A stretch of DNA of 64,000 bases from Candidatus Paraprochloron terpiosi LD05 (GCA_018141785.1 CP073341.1:682001-746000), one strand, 5' to 3'. Positions 8,136 to 18,135 are shown, numbered from the stretch's first letter. The notes: generated by a model from the sequence alone, not told the origin. Translations and numbers: made by a program.

Positions 8136-10643
8136 ATTAGAGTCGAGGGAGACGTTGCCGCCTCGCCCCTCTCCTACGAACTGTACGTGAGACTTTCACC
8201 TCATACAGCTCAGGTGCTTCTATGTCTTTACGACGCGCGAACGGAGTCCATCCTTAATACGCTTACGATGCATCGCTTGCGCCTGGTGGCATTCCCGATG
8301 GAGAGCAACTAAATTCTTACGTTTCCAGTTGTTATGGTTACCATCTATGTGGTGCAATTCCACAGCACCATCCATCTCCATGAACAATCGATTGCAATGC
8401 TGACATTTGCCCTTCTGTCGCTTAATGGCATCAGCGGTTGGCCCACTATATAGTTTGGAATTCCGGCCAACCCAATAGGAAATATTCCCATCGTAGGGTG
8501 AGGCATCACCTTTGACCATTACGTGGCCATTGACTTTCCAGGGAATTGCAGGGAAAGCTTTCTTAATCTGCTCTGATGTGAGCTGGCGTTTAGCCGCTCC
8601 TAAGGGTTTACCCTTGGTAGCCAGACGTCTTGCTTTCTCTGCTTCCTTAATTGCCATCCTGCGTTTTTCAGCCCTCAGCTTACGCCAAACCCATTTATTG
8701 AGTGACCATAGCGAGTGCTTGTTCATGTCGCAGTTTGAGTGATATTGCCTCCAGCCTCGGACTTGTGACTCAATCCTTTTCAGGCGAGCTTCCGTGGTTG
8801 CACCATTTCTCCAAGTTGCTTTAACCTTGGCCTTTATGTCTGCATAATTCTCCCAACTCGGTGTGGATTTAAAGACTCCACGGGAATTGACACGGAAGCG
8901 CCACCCCAAAAAGTCAAATCCTTCCGTGGTTTTACTCACCTTAGTCTTAGCTTCGTTGATTCTTAGCCCTCTGGACTTTAAGAATTCGTCGATATCCTTC
9001 CTTAGCCTTTTGGTGTCGGCTTCGGGTTTACAGATAAAGACCGCGTCATCCGCGTAACGAATACCCCTTATGAGAGTGCCGTCCCGACGGCTCCTTTTCC
9101 ATTGGTCTGACCCTAGGTTCTCGAATCCATCTAGGGCGATATTAGCCAGTAGTGGCGAGATGACCCCGCCTTGGGGTGTGCCCTTTATACTGGAGGGATA
9201 TTCACCGCGAACGCCTGCTTTTACAGCCCACTTCAGACCCCTGATAGCCTCTTTTGGTAAGACCACTCCTTTGAGAATGACCTGGTGGTCGATTTCATCG
9301 AAGCATCTGCTGATGTCTGTTTCTAAAACCAGCTTGTTCTTACCGTTTGTCTGGCTGTTTAGATTCTGGAAGATTAGCTTTTGTGCGTCCGCAGTACAGC
9401 GACCGGGTCGGAAGCCGTAGCTTCTTTCTCCGGCAGTTGCCTCGTAGGCAGGCTCGGCTGCTAACTTGAGCAGCGCTTGCCACGCCCGGTCGGCTATTGT
9501 GGGGATGCCTAATCCACGAGTTTTGCCGTTTGGCTTCGGGATGTTTACCCTTCTCAGTTGTTGGTGTTTCCAGTGGTGCCAGTGCTTGTTGAGCCTTTGA
9601 CACAGCACCAGACGCTCTCTGGTAGAAAGCGCGGTTTTGCCATCAACTCCGGGGGACTTACGCCCTGTGTTTAACTGTGTTACTTGTTTGACGGCCAGTG
9701 CTTGGGCTGCACGACTCCGAAGTAGGAGCCGTTGTAAACGTTTGACCTTAGCTTTTGATTGTTCTTTTTGCGCTTTGAAGATTCCCCGCTGTAACCGAAA
9801 TACGTGCCGCCGGAATTGCTTCCATGGCAGGTCTTTCCAGACATCGTCAGCCCTCCGACCTATCTTCCCCGCCAGCAGGAATGCTGCTAGGTGGAGTCTT
9901 AAGGCTTTCAGACTGCGGTATTCGATTGGAGTCTGGTTAGTGATATTCACAGTTTGACCTCATTAGTCGCTCTGATAATTACATTGGGTCTCTTCTCTGT
10001 AGAAACCATCGGGCAGTTACGCCCTCTCTTACCCTCGCCCTTCCGTTAGGTCGTTAATCAGGCGACCCCACCACTCCTGCTCCTGCGCAGCCGCGCCTGA
10101 GCAGGCATTGTTGGGTTTGGACTCCCCTGTTTCCGTGGAAGTTGAGCGAGTTTTTACTCGTTCCAAATGAACTATTATTTTGAACCCTTGGGACTCACCC
10201 GTTGACCCATCACCAACTCAGGAATGCAAGTGCTGTTTCTTGGCCTTGCGAGTTTCTTTCGGTGTCTTTTCTGCTCTCTAGCGGCTTGGCAGTGTTCTAG
10301 ATTAGGTCTTTTTGTAGATGATTCACGTTAAGTTATCCCGGTGTTCTCCCTGTTAGCGGCTTTACCATCGAACCGCTCGATAGCTCCGGTTCCGCCCTGC
10401 TGCCAGCTTCAGCCTGATGATTAATCTCACTGTGGCCAGGTAAGGATTCACGTGATTCCTTCACGGGAGGGACTTTCACCCTCATAGTTCATTCAGTTAT
10501 CAAGGTTCAGCTGGTCAGGAACTGTTTCAGCCTGTTACCGGGCTTAGATTGCAGCTCCAGTTTGTCTAGAACCCTGCCCTAGCTTCGTTCGCCCGGCATC
10601 CTCGATGGCGGGCGCGACTTTACTTGCTAGGAACGAGCCGCAC
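8136..10643 (-). mobile_element. Group II intron copy d, in dndB between exons 1 and 2
   Basis: Complete 2508-nt intron from GTGCG at 10643 to CTAAT ending at 8136. Domain V at 8211-8178 matches copies b and c. EBS1 (plus 10234-10240, TGTTTCT) matches the last exon bases TGTTTCG, allowing one G-U wobble. EBS2 (10297-10302, CTAGAT) equals the exon bases immediately upstream. It lies between codons (phase 0). Domain I also carries short GC palindromes (about 10077-10110 and 10591-10613). The maturase at 8220-9950 is open. Confidence 0.95.
8220..9950 (-). CDS. Group II intron reverse transcriptase/maturase with HNH endonuclease
   Basis: Protein of intron d, 576 residues, from the GAGG-preceded GTG to a stop. 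Reverse transcriptase motif A (LETDISRCFDEIDH) is near residue 211, TPQGG and YADD follow (YADD near 300), a basic maturase segment lies at about 350-450, and an HNH nuclease with CQHC, ELHHIDGNHNNW and HRECH at about 517-560. All key residues look intact. With the copy b and c proteins it gives three nearly interchangeable maturases inside one host gene, so any of them could in principle serve all the copies. Confidence 0.92.
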   Translation of the reverse strand: MNITNQTPIEYRSLKALRLHLAAFLLAGKIGRRADDVWKDLPWKQFRRHVFRLQRGIFKAQKEQSKAKVKRLQRLLLRSRAAQALAVKQVTQLNTGRKSPGVDGKTALSTRERLVLCQRLNKHWHHWKHQQLRRVNIPKPNGKTRGLGIPTIADRAWQALLKLAAEPAYEATAGERSYGFRPGRCTADAQKLIFQNLNSQTNGKNKLVLETDISRCFDEIDHQVILKGVVLPKEAIRGLKWAVKAGVRGEYPSSIKGTPQGGVISPLLANIALDGFENLGSDQWKRSRRDGTLIRGIRYADDAVFICKPEADTKRLRKDIDEFLKSRGLRINEAKTKVSKTTEGFDFLGWRFRVNSRGVFKSTPSWENYADIKAKVKATWRNGATTEARLKRIESQVRGWRQYHSNCDMNKHSLWSLNKWVWRKLRAEKRRMAIKEAEKARRLATKGKPLGAAKRQLTSEQIKKAFPAIPWKVNGHVMVKGDASPYDGNISYWVGRNSKLYSGPTADAIKRQKGKCQHCNRLFMEMDGAVELHHIDGNHNNWKRKNLVALHRECHQAQAMHRKRIKDGLRSRVVKT

Positions 10644-11138
10644 CGAAACATCTAGTAGTCCCACAGTTTCGTTTTGGTCTAGAGGGTCAAAATTGGCAGC
10701 CAATTTTGAGCAGCGTCCCTCCTCATCCCACTCCAGAGCCTGGGGATCATCTACCCACTTGGGGCTGATCACTGCTAGGATGGCGGGAAACTTATGGAAT
10801 TTGCGGGCGGCGAGATACTGGGCTAGAACTGCTTGCCGGGACCAATCTAGGGGACGCTGTAGCATTTCTTCCACCGTTTCCCCATCTTTGATGAGGTTGT
10901 TGGTTCCTGAGTCTAATTTTTGCCGAAACAGGGGCAACTGGGAAGCAAAACAGAGACGGTTGGCGAGCCATTCCAGGGTGACGGAACCGATGAATGCTTC
11001 TGTCGTCCCCATTTGGGTTTTCTGCACTAAAATGCGATCGCGATCCCGAAGATATTTGTCCAGCAGGAGGGCAAGGGCTTGTCTGTCTTCTTTCTCTTGT
11101 TCCAGTATTTTGCGGGCAATGCTATCGGTTTCGTTCAT
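10644..11138 (-). CDS. dndB: DNA sulfur modification protein DndB, exon 1 (N-terminal part)
   Basis: First 165 codons of dndB, ATG at 11138 to TCG at 10644, followed directly by the intron GTGCG. Unspliced, translation would run seven codons into the intron and stop. The text VLAQYLAARKFHKFPAILAV is typical of the DGQHR family before its signature motif. The spliced gene encodes 527 residues, longer than the roughly 350-400 of classical DndB. In characterised systems DndB represses the dnd operon and limits modification. Here it is divergent from dndC, with about 190 bp between the start codons. Confidence 0.9.
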
Positions 11139-11328
11139 TATACTCTGATAGTTTTTTTAAATTATATTGCAGTTTTCGCAAACTACATAGTAGAATTTGT
11201 TTAATATCTTGGGGTTTACAAAAATATAACGGTTCTGGACTGTTGCCTTAAGATTCTTGGGTATATTTATCTACTTTGTATTAGGATAAATGTTATTAAT
11301 TATAAAAAGTAATACAGGATTTTTAGGT
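11139..11328. promoter_or_regulatory. Divergent control region between dndB and dndC
   Basis: AT-rich interval of about 190 bp between the dndB start and the preferred dndC start. Both promoters must lie here, and DndB-type repressors are known to act at such regions, so it is the natural place for an operator. No clear inverted repeat or consensus promoter could be assigned by eye. Confidence 0.45.
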
Positions 11329-12891
11329 ATGAGAGAAACACAGATATCATTATTTCCAAGTCGGACTGTAACTGAGTTAGTAAAAGATATCCAAAAGTTA
11401 ACGGTAGAAATTCAAGATTTGTACTGTCTGGATGAGATACCCTGGGTTATAGGCTATAGTGGGGGTAAAGATAGTACAGCAGTACTACAGCTAATTTGGA
11501 ATGGGATCGCCCAGCTTCCACCAGAAAAGCGCACTAAGACAATTTATGTTATCACCACAGATACTCGGGTGGAAAACCCTATTGTTTCTGCTTGGGTAAA
11601 TAAATCTATCGCCAAAATTAGGACTGCTGCGAAAGAACAGCAAATTCCCATGGAACCTCATTTGTTGCAACCAGAAATTAAACAAACCTACTGGGTTGGA
11701 TTAATTGGTAAAGGGTACCCAGCACCCCGCAATAAATTCCGCTGGTGTACTTCCAGGTTGAAAATAGATCCATCTAATCGTTTTGTTCGAGATATAGTGC
11801 GAACCTGTGGGGAAACAATTCTTGCCTTAGGAATTCGCAAGACTGAAAGTGCTAACCGGGCTGCCATAATGACTAAACGGGAAGTGGAAAGAGTACGCGT
11901 TCGCCTCTCTCCAAATCCTAGTCTACCTAATTCCTTAATTTATAGTCCCATCGAAGACTGGCGCACCGATGAAGTTTGGCTTTATTTAATGCAGTGGGAA
12001 AACCCTTGGGGAAACAACAACAAAGACTTACTCGCCATGTATCAAGGGGCAACAGCGGATAATGAATGCCCCTTAGTAATAGATACTTCTACTCCTAGCT
12101 GTGGTGACTCTCGTTTTGGTTGCTGGGTTTGTACACTGGTCACAGCTGATAAATCTCTCAAAGCTCAGATCCAGAATGATGAAGAGAAAGAGTGGTTGCA
12201 ACCTCTAATGGATCTCCGTGAAGAACTAGATATTAACAATGACCACGACAAGCGAGACTTTCGCCGCATCTACGGTAAAGTGGAGTTATTCGAGCGCAAT
12301 ACGGACGAAGGTACCTCGGTAGTACCCATTCCCGGTCCCTATACTAAAAAATGGCGGGAATACTATTTGCGCCGAGTCTTGGAAGCACAAGTGCAAATCC
12401 GTAACACTGCACCAGAAGAGTTTCGCGACACTACTCTCATCTCCACCGAGGAACTAAGCGAAATTCGCCGCATTTGGTTGGAGGAAAAACACGAATTCGA
12501 CGACAGTTTACCCCGCATTTACAAAGAAGTCACTGGGGAAGATTTCCAGGATAGCCGTCTCAGTGCTGGTAGTAGTCTCCTGGGTAGCGATGAATGGAAT
12601 GTGTTGGAAGAAATTTGCGTAGAGCCTATGCATTTGGAATTGATGGCTAAACTCCTGGATACGGAACGGCAATACTATACCAAGTCTCGTCGCTTGGGTA
12701 TTTACGACAGCCTGGAAAAATGCTTTGAAACTAGTTCCCGCTCTAAAGAAGAGGCGATCGCTCATGCTCATCGCAAAAGGGATGTGAAAACTGCTATTGA
12801 GAAAGGAAATGTGAAAACGGTTAAACAGCTAACTTGGTCCGATATTAAATTCTCCAAAGCATCGCCCACCAACTCACTAAGGATTCTATAG
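11329..12891 (+). CDS. dndC: DNA sulfur modification protein DndC (PAPS reductase-like)
   Basis: DndC activates the target for phosphorothioation: an ATP pyrophosphatase of the PAPS-reductase family bearing an iron-sulfur cluster, acting with DndD and DndE. About 520 residues. SGGKDST near residue 43 is the nucleotide-binding PP loop. Conserved cysteines occur in FRWCTSRLK and further on in PSCGDSRFGCWVC, consistent with cluster ligands. The frame is open from an ATG at 11290, but the start at 11329 (MRETQISLFPSRTV) fits the family N-terminus better. First gene of the plus-strand dndC-dndD-dndE run. No dndA cysteine desulfurase is seen nearby, so sulfur is presumably supplied by a desulfurase encoded elsewhere. 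Confidence 0.93.
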   Translation: MRETQISLFPSRTVTELVKDIQKLTVEIQDLYCLDEIPWVIGYSGGKDSTAVLQLIWNGIAQLPPEKRTKTIYVITTDTRVENPIVSAWVNKSIAKIRTAAKEQQIPMEPHLLQPEIKQTYWVGLIGKGYPAPRNKFRWCTSRLKIDPSNRFVRDIVRTCGETILALGIRKTESANRAAIMTKREVERVRVRLSPNPSLPNSLIYSPIEDWRTDEVWLYLMQWENPWGNNNKDLLAMYQGATADNECPLVIDTSTPSCGDSRFGCWVCTLVTADKSLKAQIQNDEEKEWLQPLMDLREELDINNDHDKRDFRRIYGKVELFERNTDEGTSVVPIPGPYTKKWREYYLRRVLEAQVQIRNTAPEEFRDTTLISTEELSEIRRIWLEEKHEFDDSLPRIYKEVTGEDFQDSRLSAGSSLLGSDEWNVLEEICVEPMHLELMAKLLDTERQYYTKSRRLGIYDSLEKCFETSSRSKEEAIAHAHRKRDVKTAIEKGNVKTVKQLTWSDIKFSKASPTNSLRIL

Positions 12892-12983
12892 CACGTACCA
12901 TGACTATATCCAACTCACTTTCAATAGCACAGTTGCTGTGCTGACCAATTCAATCCCCAGTGGGCAATGCCCACCCTACGAGC

Positions 12984-14975
12984 ATGATTTTTACAGAACT
13001 GATTCTAGAAAACTTCGGACCTTATCGTCAGCGCCACAAGATTAATCTCTGTCCCGAAAGGGGAGAAAATACTGGCCCTATCATTCTTTTTGGGGGCATG
13101 AATGGAGGGGGTAAAACTACCCTCATGGACGCTATTCGCCTCACTTTATATGGACAAAGAGCACAATGTTCCACTCGGGGTAATTTAAGCTATAGTGACT
13201 TTCTCACCCAATGCGTTAATACTCAAACTCCCTTAAATGAACCTGCTCGCATTGAATTAGCTTTTGAAATTATTCGCGAGGACAGACCTGAACCTGTCCA
13301 GTTGAGAATTGTCCGCCACTGGACTAGAAACCCGAAAGATGGGAAAGATAATTTGGGCATTTTGGACGGAGAATGGCCCGATACTGCTTTGGCGAATACT
13401 TGGGACGAATATATAGAGAAGATCCTTCCTATCGGTATTTCTAATCTCTTTCTTTTTGACAGCAAACAGGTTGAGGAACTGGCGGAACGAGATATCCCTA
13501 TTCTTACGGTGGTGGAAGCAATTAAGTCTTTGTTAGGCTTAGAATTAGCGGAAAAGTTAGGGGTAGATTTAGATGTTATTGTCAGTCGCAAGCGCAAAGC
13601 TTTGGCTAATCCGACTCGATGGGCTGATTTAGAAGCAATTGAAGCTAAACTCCATGGTCTCAATACAACTAAGGCGGAAATTGAGGCGAAATTAGAGGCG
13701 GAAAAAAGTAATCTGGAGCGGGCTGAGAAACTCTATCGCCGGGCTTATAATAAATATCGCTTGGAAGGGGGTAAAATAGCAGCAGTAAGGAGTAAATTGG
13801 AAGGGAAAATAAGCAATTTGGAGGAGGAAAAAAGACAGCAACGAGAAGCAATGGTTCTTTTGGCGGCTGGGGTACTTCCTTTGAATTTAATTTTACCCCT
13901 CCTAAAAGAAGCCAGAACTCAAGGGGAACATGAGTTAAAATACCAAGAGGTCAGAACGGCAAGACAAGTATTAGTAGGGAGAGATAGTCGTTTGTTAGCT
14001 TATCTGGAAGCATTATCTCCTCCTTTTCAGCAAGTTGAAAAGATTAAATCCTTTTTGGAGGGAGAAAATCAAGCTTTGGAGCTGGAGACAGAAAGGGTAC
14101 GACCTTTCTTGGCCATAGAAGGAGAAGATGTAAAGCGGTTAATTAATATATTAGAGTATGAACTTCCCCATGCCATGGAAGTAGCAAGAGAAAGAAGGGA
14201 AAAGCTGGCAAGTCAGGAACTGGAAATTGACACCCTGCAACGAGAATTAGCTATGGCAGCTTCTCCAGAAGCCTATCAAGAATTGGATCATGCTGTCAAG
14301 GAAGCTGAGAGCTTTAAGATTGACTGCAAGGTGAATTTAGAGATGCAAGTGAGGAAATTTAATAAAATCGAAAAGGAAATTGGGGTAACGAAAAAGGAAC
14401 TGGAGACCTATAGTGAAGAGAGTCTGACTTACGAGAACAACCAGCATATTATTGCTTCGGTGAAGAAAGTCAAAGAAACCCTGGAATCATTCCGGGAAAA
14501 GTTAACTCTAAAGAAGTTAAATAAACTGGAAGGGGAAGTATCAGAGTGTTTTCGTTATCTGCTGCACAAGTCGGACTTAGTAAATAGTGTTACTATAGAT
14601 AAGGATACTTTTCGCCTTTCTCTCTATAACTCAGAGGGAGAAGTTCCCAAACACCGACTCTCAGCAGGAGAAAAACAATTACTCGCTATTGCTTTTCTTT
14701 GGGGACTAGCCCGGGTGTCGGGGCGAAATTTACCTGTAGTCATTGATAATCCTTTAGAAAAACTAGATTCTGAGCATCGTCATAACCTGGTGGAACGGTA
14801 TTTTCCCGCCGCTTCCCATCAAGTAATCCTCCTCTCTACGGACACGGACATTGGTCAAGTGGAAGTAGCACAATTGCGAGAACTGGGGGCGATCGGGAGG
14901 GAATATCTCCTCCAATATGATTCACAGGAACGGCAAACTACTATTTCTCCGGGTTATTTTTGGAACCGCAGATGA
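12984..14975 (+). CDS. dndD: DNA sulfur modification protein DndD (SMC/RecN-like ATPase)
   Basis: SMC/RecN-like ATPase of about 663 residues that is thought to open or nick DNA during phosphorothioation. The Walker A motif GGMNGGGKTT lies near residue 35. A long charged coiled coil fills the centre (roughly 190-490). The ABC signature LSAGEKQLLAIAF and Walker B VVIDNPLEKLD lie near the C-terminus, followed by LLSTDTDIG. The ATG at 12984 (MIFTELILENFG) is preferred over an earlier in-frame start at 12960 because the family begins there. The gap after dndC is 92 bp and contains a short GTGGGCAATGCCCAC palindrome typical of cyanobacterial intergenic repeats. Confidence 0.93.
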   Translation: MIFTELILENFGPYRQRHKINLCPERGENTGPIILFGGMNGGGKTTLMDAIRLTLYGQRAQCSTRGNLSYSDFLTQCVNTQTPLNEPARIELAFEIIREDRPEPVQLRIVRHWTRNPKDGKDNLGILDGEWPDTALANTWDEYIEKILPIGISNLFLFDSKQVEELAERDIPILTVVEAIKSLLGLELAEKLGVDLDVIVSRKRKALANPTRWADLEAIEAKLHGLNTTKAEIEAKLEAEKSNLERAEKLYRRAYNKYRLEGGKIAAVRSKLEGKISNLEEEKRQQREAMVLLAAGVLPLNLILPLLKEARTQGEHELKYQEVRTARQVLVGRDSRLLAYLEALSPPFQQVEKIKSFLEGENQALELETERVRPFLAIEGEDVKRLINILEYELPHAMEVARERREKLASQELEIDTLQRELAMAASPEAYQELDHAVKEAESFKIDCKVNLEMQVRKFNKIEKEIGVTKKELETYSEESLTYENNQHIIASVKKVKETLESFREKLTLKKLNKLEGEVSECFRYLLHKSDLVNSVTIDKDTFRLSLYNSEGEVPKHRLSAGEKQLLAIAFLWGLARVSGRNLPVVIDNPLEKLDSEHRHNLVERYFPAASHQVILLSTDTDIGQVEVAQLRELGAIGREYLLQYDSQERQTTISPGYFWNRR

Positions 14976-15024
14976 ACGCAGATTGAGCATTGGTATAACT
15001 ATTAACTGGTAACTGGTAACTGCT

Positions 15025-15093
15025 ATGGAAAAACCAATAGAGCGGATTCGTCTTTCCCAAACAGCGAAAGACCAATTAACTAAACTCAGATGA
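15025..15093 (+). pseudogene. Duplicated first 20 codons of dndE
   Basis: ATG at 15025 begins a near-perfect copy of the dndE N-terminus (MEKPIERIRLSQTAKDQL) that runs into a stop at 15091. The duplicated unit, about 120-134 bp, covers the sequence from the dndD stop through dndE codon 20. It includes the AGATGAACGCAG leader and the TAACTGGTAACTG short repeats, and it recurs at 15088-15221, where it continues into the full gene. It is a tandem partial duplication and may act as a leader peptide by accident. Confidence 0.8.
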
Positions 15094-15156
15094 ACGCAGA
15101 TTGAGCATTGGTATAACTATTAACTACTAACTACTAACTGGTAACTGGTAACTGCT

Positions 15157-15546
15157 ATGGAAAAACCAATAGAACGGATTCGTCTTTCCCAAACAGCGAA
15201 AGACCAACTGACAAGACTCAAACGCAACACAAAGATAGATCAATGGAATATTTTGTGTCGCTGGGGATTTTGTCGTTCCCTCGCTGAACCCACCATTCCT
15301 TCTCCCGTACCTATTCCCGCTGACAGTAATGTAGAGCTATCCTGGCAGGTATTTGGGGGGGACATGGCTGATATTTTCTTAATTGCTTTAAAGCAAAGAT
15401 GTTATCAGGATGGTTTGGGGACGGATCCTGAAACTCTGAGCAAGCAATTTCGCTTACACCTCCACCGGGGTATTGGTTACTTAACTGGAGATGCTAATGT
15501 TAAGAAAATTGAAGATTTGCTTGCCCTTTCCTTTTTGATGAGTTAG
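15157..15546 (+). CDS. dndE: DNA sulfur modification protein DndE
   Basis: Small protein of 129 residues, the usual DndE length. DndE binds nicked DNA and completes the DndCDE modification complex. Recognisable features are the N-terminal IRLSQTAKDQLTRLKRNT, the NILCRWGFCRSLAEP segment, and a C-terminal half ending in RGIGYLTGDANVKKIEDLL. Last gene of the plus-strand dnd run, 181 bp after dndD because of the partial duplication in front. Its 3' end and the following sequence are repeated in degraded form near 21150-21290. Confidence 0.92.
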   Translation: MEKPIERIRLSQTAKDQLTRLKRNTKIDQWNILCRWGFCRSLAEPTIPSPVPIPADSNVELSWQVFGGDMADIFLIALKQRCYQDGLGTDPETLSKQFRLHLHRGIGYLTGDANVKKIEDLLALSFLMS

Positions 15547-15580
15547 GATTCTGAAGATTACAAAAATTGGAGACAAATAT

Positions 15581-16172
15581 ATGGATTCAGCTAGTACTCC
15601 CGGGAACGACACCCTCTATGGTAGTGTCCATCCCGACAAACTCCGGGGTGGTTCCGGGAACGACCGCCTCTATGGTGGTTCCCACCACGACACCCTTTAT
15701 GGTGGGGACGGCGACGACTCCCTCTATGGTGAGAAAGGAAATGTCACCCTCTATGGTGAGGACGGCAACGATTACCTCAATGGTGGTGTAGAGTGGGACC
15801 GCCTCCATGGTGGGGACGGGAACGACACCCTTATGGTGAGGACGAGAACGACACCCTCAATGGTGGTTTCGGCAACGACTCCCTCAATGGTGGTTTCGGC
15901 AACGACACCCTCGATGGTGGTGTAGAACACGACATCCTTGATGGTGGTTTCGGCAACGACTTCCTCAATGGTGGTTCCGAGAACGACACCCTCCATGGTG
16001 AGGACGGCAACGACACCCTCAATGGTGGTTCCGGTAACGACTTCCTCTATGGTGGGGCTGGTGCAGATGAATTTGTTGTAAGTTCTAGCTTAAATGACTT
16101 CGCTTTAATTACAGACTTCAACCTTGGCGAAGGAGATCGTCTCGTTTTAAAATCTGGTTATAAGTATGAGTT
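15581..16172 (+). pseudogene. RTX (haemolysin-type calcium-binding) repeat protein, 5' part
   Basis: MDSASTPGNDTLYG followed by more than ten GGxGxDxLxG nonapeptides, then [13 protein letters not shown] and [20 protein letters not shown], the usual ending of RTX proteins that fold into calcium-filled beta rolls and are secreted by type I systems. Two lesions: one base is missing near 15831 (CTTAT for CTCTAT), shifting frame, and a group II intron in the opposite orientation follows after 16172. Reading resumes exactly at 18658. With both lesions corrected it would be about 240 residues. Either a pseudogene or a gene with a sequencing error plus a disrupting intron. Confidence 0.8.
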
Positions 16173-16256
16173 ATTAGAGTCGAGGGAGATGTTGCCACCT
16201 CGCCCCTCTCCGATAAACCGGACGTGAGACTTTCACCTCATCCGGCTTAGGTATTT

Positions 16257-17983
16257 CTATGTCTTCACGGCGCGCTTTACGAGTCCGTCCTTAATGCGCT
16301 TGCGGTGTACCGTTTGCGCTTGGTGACATTCCCGATGGAGAGCAACTAGATTCAAGCGAAACCAGTTGTTATGGTTGCCATCTATGTGGTGCAATTCCAC
16401 GGCACCATCCATCTCCATGAACGGTCGGTTGCAATGCTGACATTTACCCTTCTGTCGCTTAATGGCATCAGCGGTTGGCCCGCTATATAGTTTGGAGTTC
16501 CGGCCAACCCAATAGGAAATAATCCCATTGTAGGGTGAGGCATCACCTTTAACCATCACGTGGTTATTGACTTTCCAGGGAACTGTTGGGAAAGCTTTCT
16601 TTATCTGCTCTGATGTGAGCGCGCCTCGCGCGCTCCTAAGGGTTTACCCTTGATAGCCAGACGTCTTGCTTTCTCGGCTTCCTTAATCGCCATCCTGCGT
16701 TTTTCAGCCCTCAACTTACGCCATACCCAGTTCTTGAGCGACCATAGCGAGTGCTTGCTCATATCGCAGTTTTTGTGATACTGCCTCCAACCTCGGACTT
16801 GTGACTCTATCCTTTTCAGGCGAGCTTCCGTGGTTGTACCACTTCTCCAAGTAGCTTTTACTTTAGCCTTTATGTCTGCATAATTCTCCCAACTCGGTGT
16901 GGATTTGAAGACTCCACGGGAATTAACGCGGAAGCGCCACCCCAGGAAATCGAACCCATCCGTGGCTTTACTCACCTTAGTCTTAGTTTCGTTAATTCTT
17001 AGCCCTCTGGTCTTTAGGAATTTGTCTATATCTTCCCGTAACCGCTGGATATCGGCTTCGGGTTTACAGATAAAGACCGCATCATCTGCATAACGAATAC
17101 CCCTTATGAGTGCGTTGGTGCGCCTTTTCTTCCATTGGTCTAACCCTAGGTTCTCAAATCCATCTAGGGCGATGTTGGCCAGTAGTGGCGAGATAACCCC
17201 GCCTTGGGGTGTGCCCTTTATACTGGAGGGGTATTCACCACGGACGCCAGCTTTTATCGCAGCTTTGAGACCATTTTTGGCTTCTTTGGGTAAGACAACT
17301 CCTCTGAGCATGACCTTGTGGTCAATTTCGTCAAAGCACTTACTGATATCTGTTTCCAGAATTCGTTTGTTCCTACCGTTATTGCTCTTATTAAGTTGGT
17401 CAAAGATGAGCTTTTGTGCGTCCGCAGTACAGCGTCCGGGTCTGAAGCCGTAGCTTCTTTTTCCGGCAGTTGCCTCGTAGGCTGGCTCTGCTGCTAACTT
17501 AAGCAACGCTTGCCACGCCCGGTCGGCTATTGTAGGGATGCCTAATCCACGAGTTTTGCCGTTTGGCTTCGGGATGTTTACCCTTCTCAGTTGTTGGTGT
17601 TTCCAGTGGTACCAGTGCTTGTTCAGCCTTTGGCACAGTACTAGGCGCTCTTTAGTAGAGAGTGCGGTTTTGCCATCAACTCCGGGGGACTTACGCCCTG
17701 TATTTAGCTGTGTTACTTGTTTGACGGCCAGTGCTTGGGCTGCACGACTCCGAAGTAGGAGCCGTTGTAAACGTTTGACCTTAGCTTTTGACTGTTCTTT
17801 CTGCGCTTTGAAGATTCCCCGCTGTAATCGAAATACGTGCCACCGGAATTGCTTCCATGGCAGGTCTTTCCAGACATCGTCAGCCCTCCGACCTATCTTC
17901 TCTGCCAGCAGGAATGCTGCCAGGCAAAGCCTCAAGGCTTTTAGACTGCGGTATTCGATTGGAGTCTGGTTAGTGGTATTCAC
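16257..17983 (-). pseudogene. Group II intron reverse transcriptase/maturase, frameshifted
   Basis: Protein of intron e. The reverse transcriptase and most of the maturase domain are open (17983 to 16601, 460 residues, with LETDISKCFDEIDH, TPQGGVISPLL and YADD). At about 16615-16625 the conserved GGAGCGGCTAAACGCC is replaced by a GC palindromic stretch one base shorter, shifting the frame. The HNH part (16559-16257, CQHC, ELHHIDGNHNNW, HRECH) is open in another frame. The RT may still work, but the endonuclease is uncoupled. Confidence 0.82.
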
Positions 17984-18135
17984 AGTTTGACCTCATTAGT
18001 CGCTCTGATAATTACATTGGGTTTCTTCTCTGTAGAAACCATCGGGCAGTTACGCCCTCTCTTACCCTCGCCCTTCCGTTAGGTCGTTAATCAGGCGACC
18101 CCACCACTTCACATGCCTGCTCCTGCGCAGCCGCG

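Noticed and set aside
10624..11148. 174-residue plus-strand ORF over dndB exon 1
   Set aside because: Antisense shadow; the minus frame has the DndB sequence and joins exon 2 in frame.
15587..16022. Minus-strand repetitive ORFs over the RTX region
   Set aside because: They are mirror frames of the RTX nonapeptide repeats; only the plus frame gives GGxGxDxLxG and a sensible C-terminus.
15600..16060. Possible CRISPR array from regularly spaced repeats
   Set aside because: The 27-base periodicity is protein coding (nine residues per RTX repeat), the units vary, and no cas gene is present.
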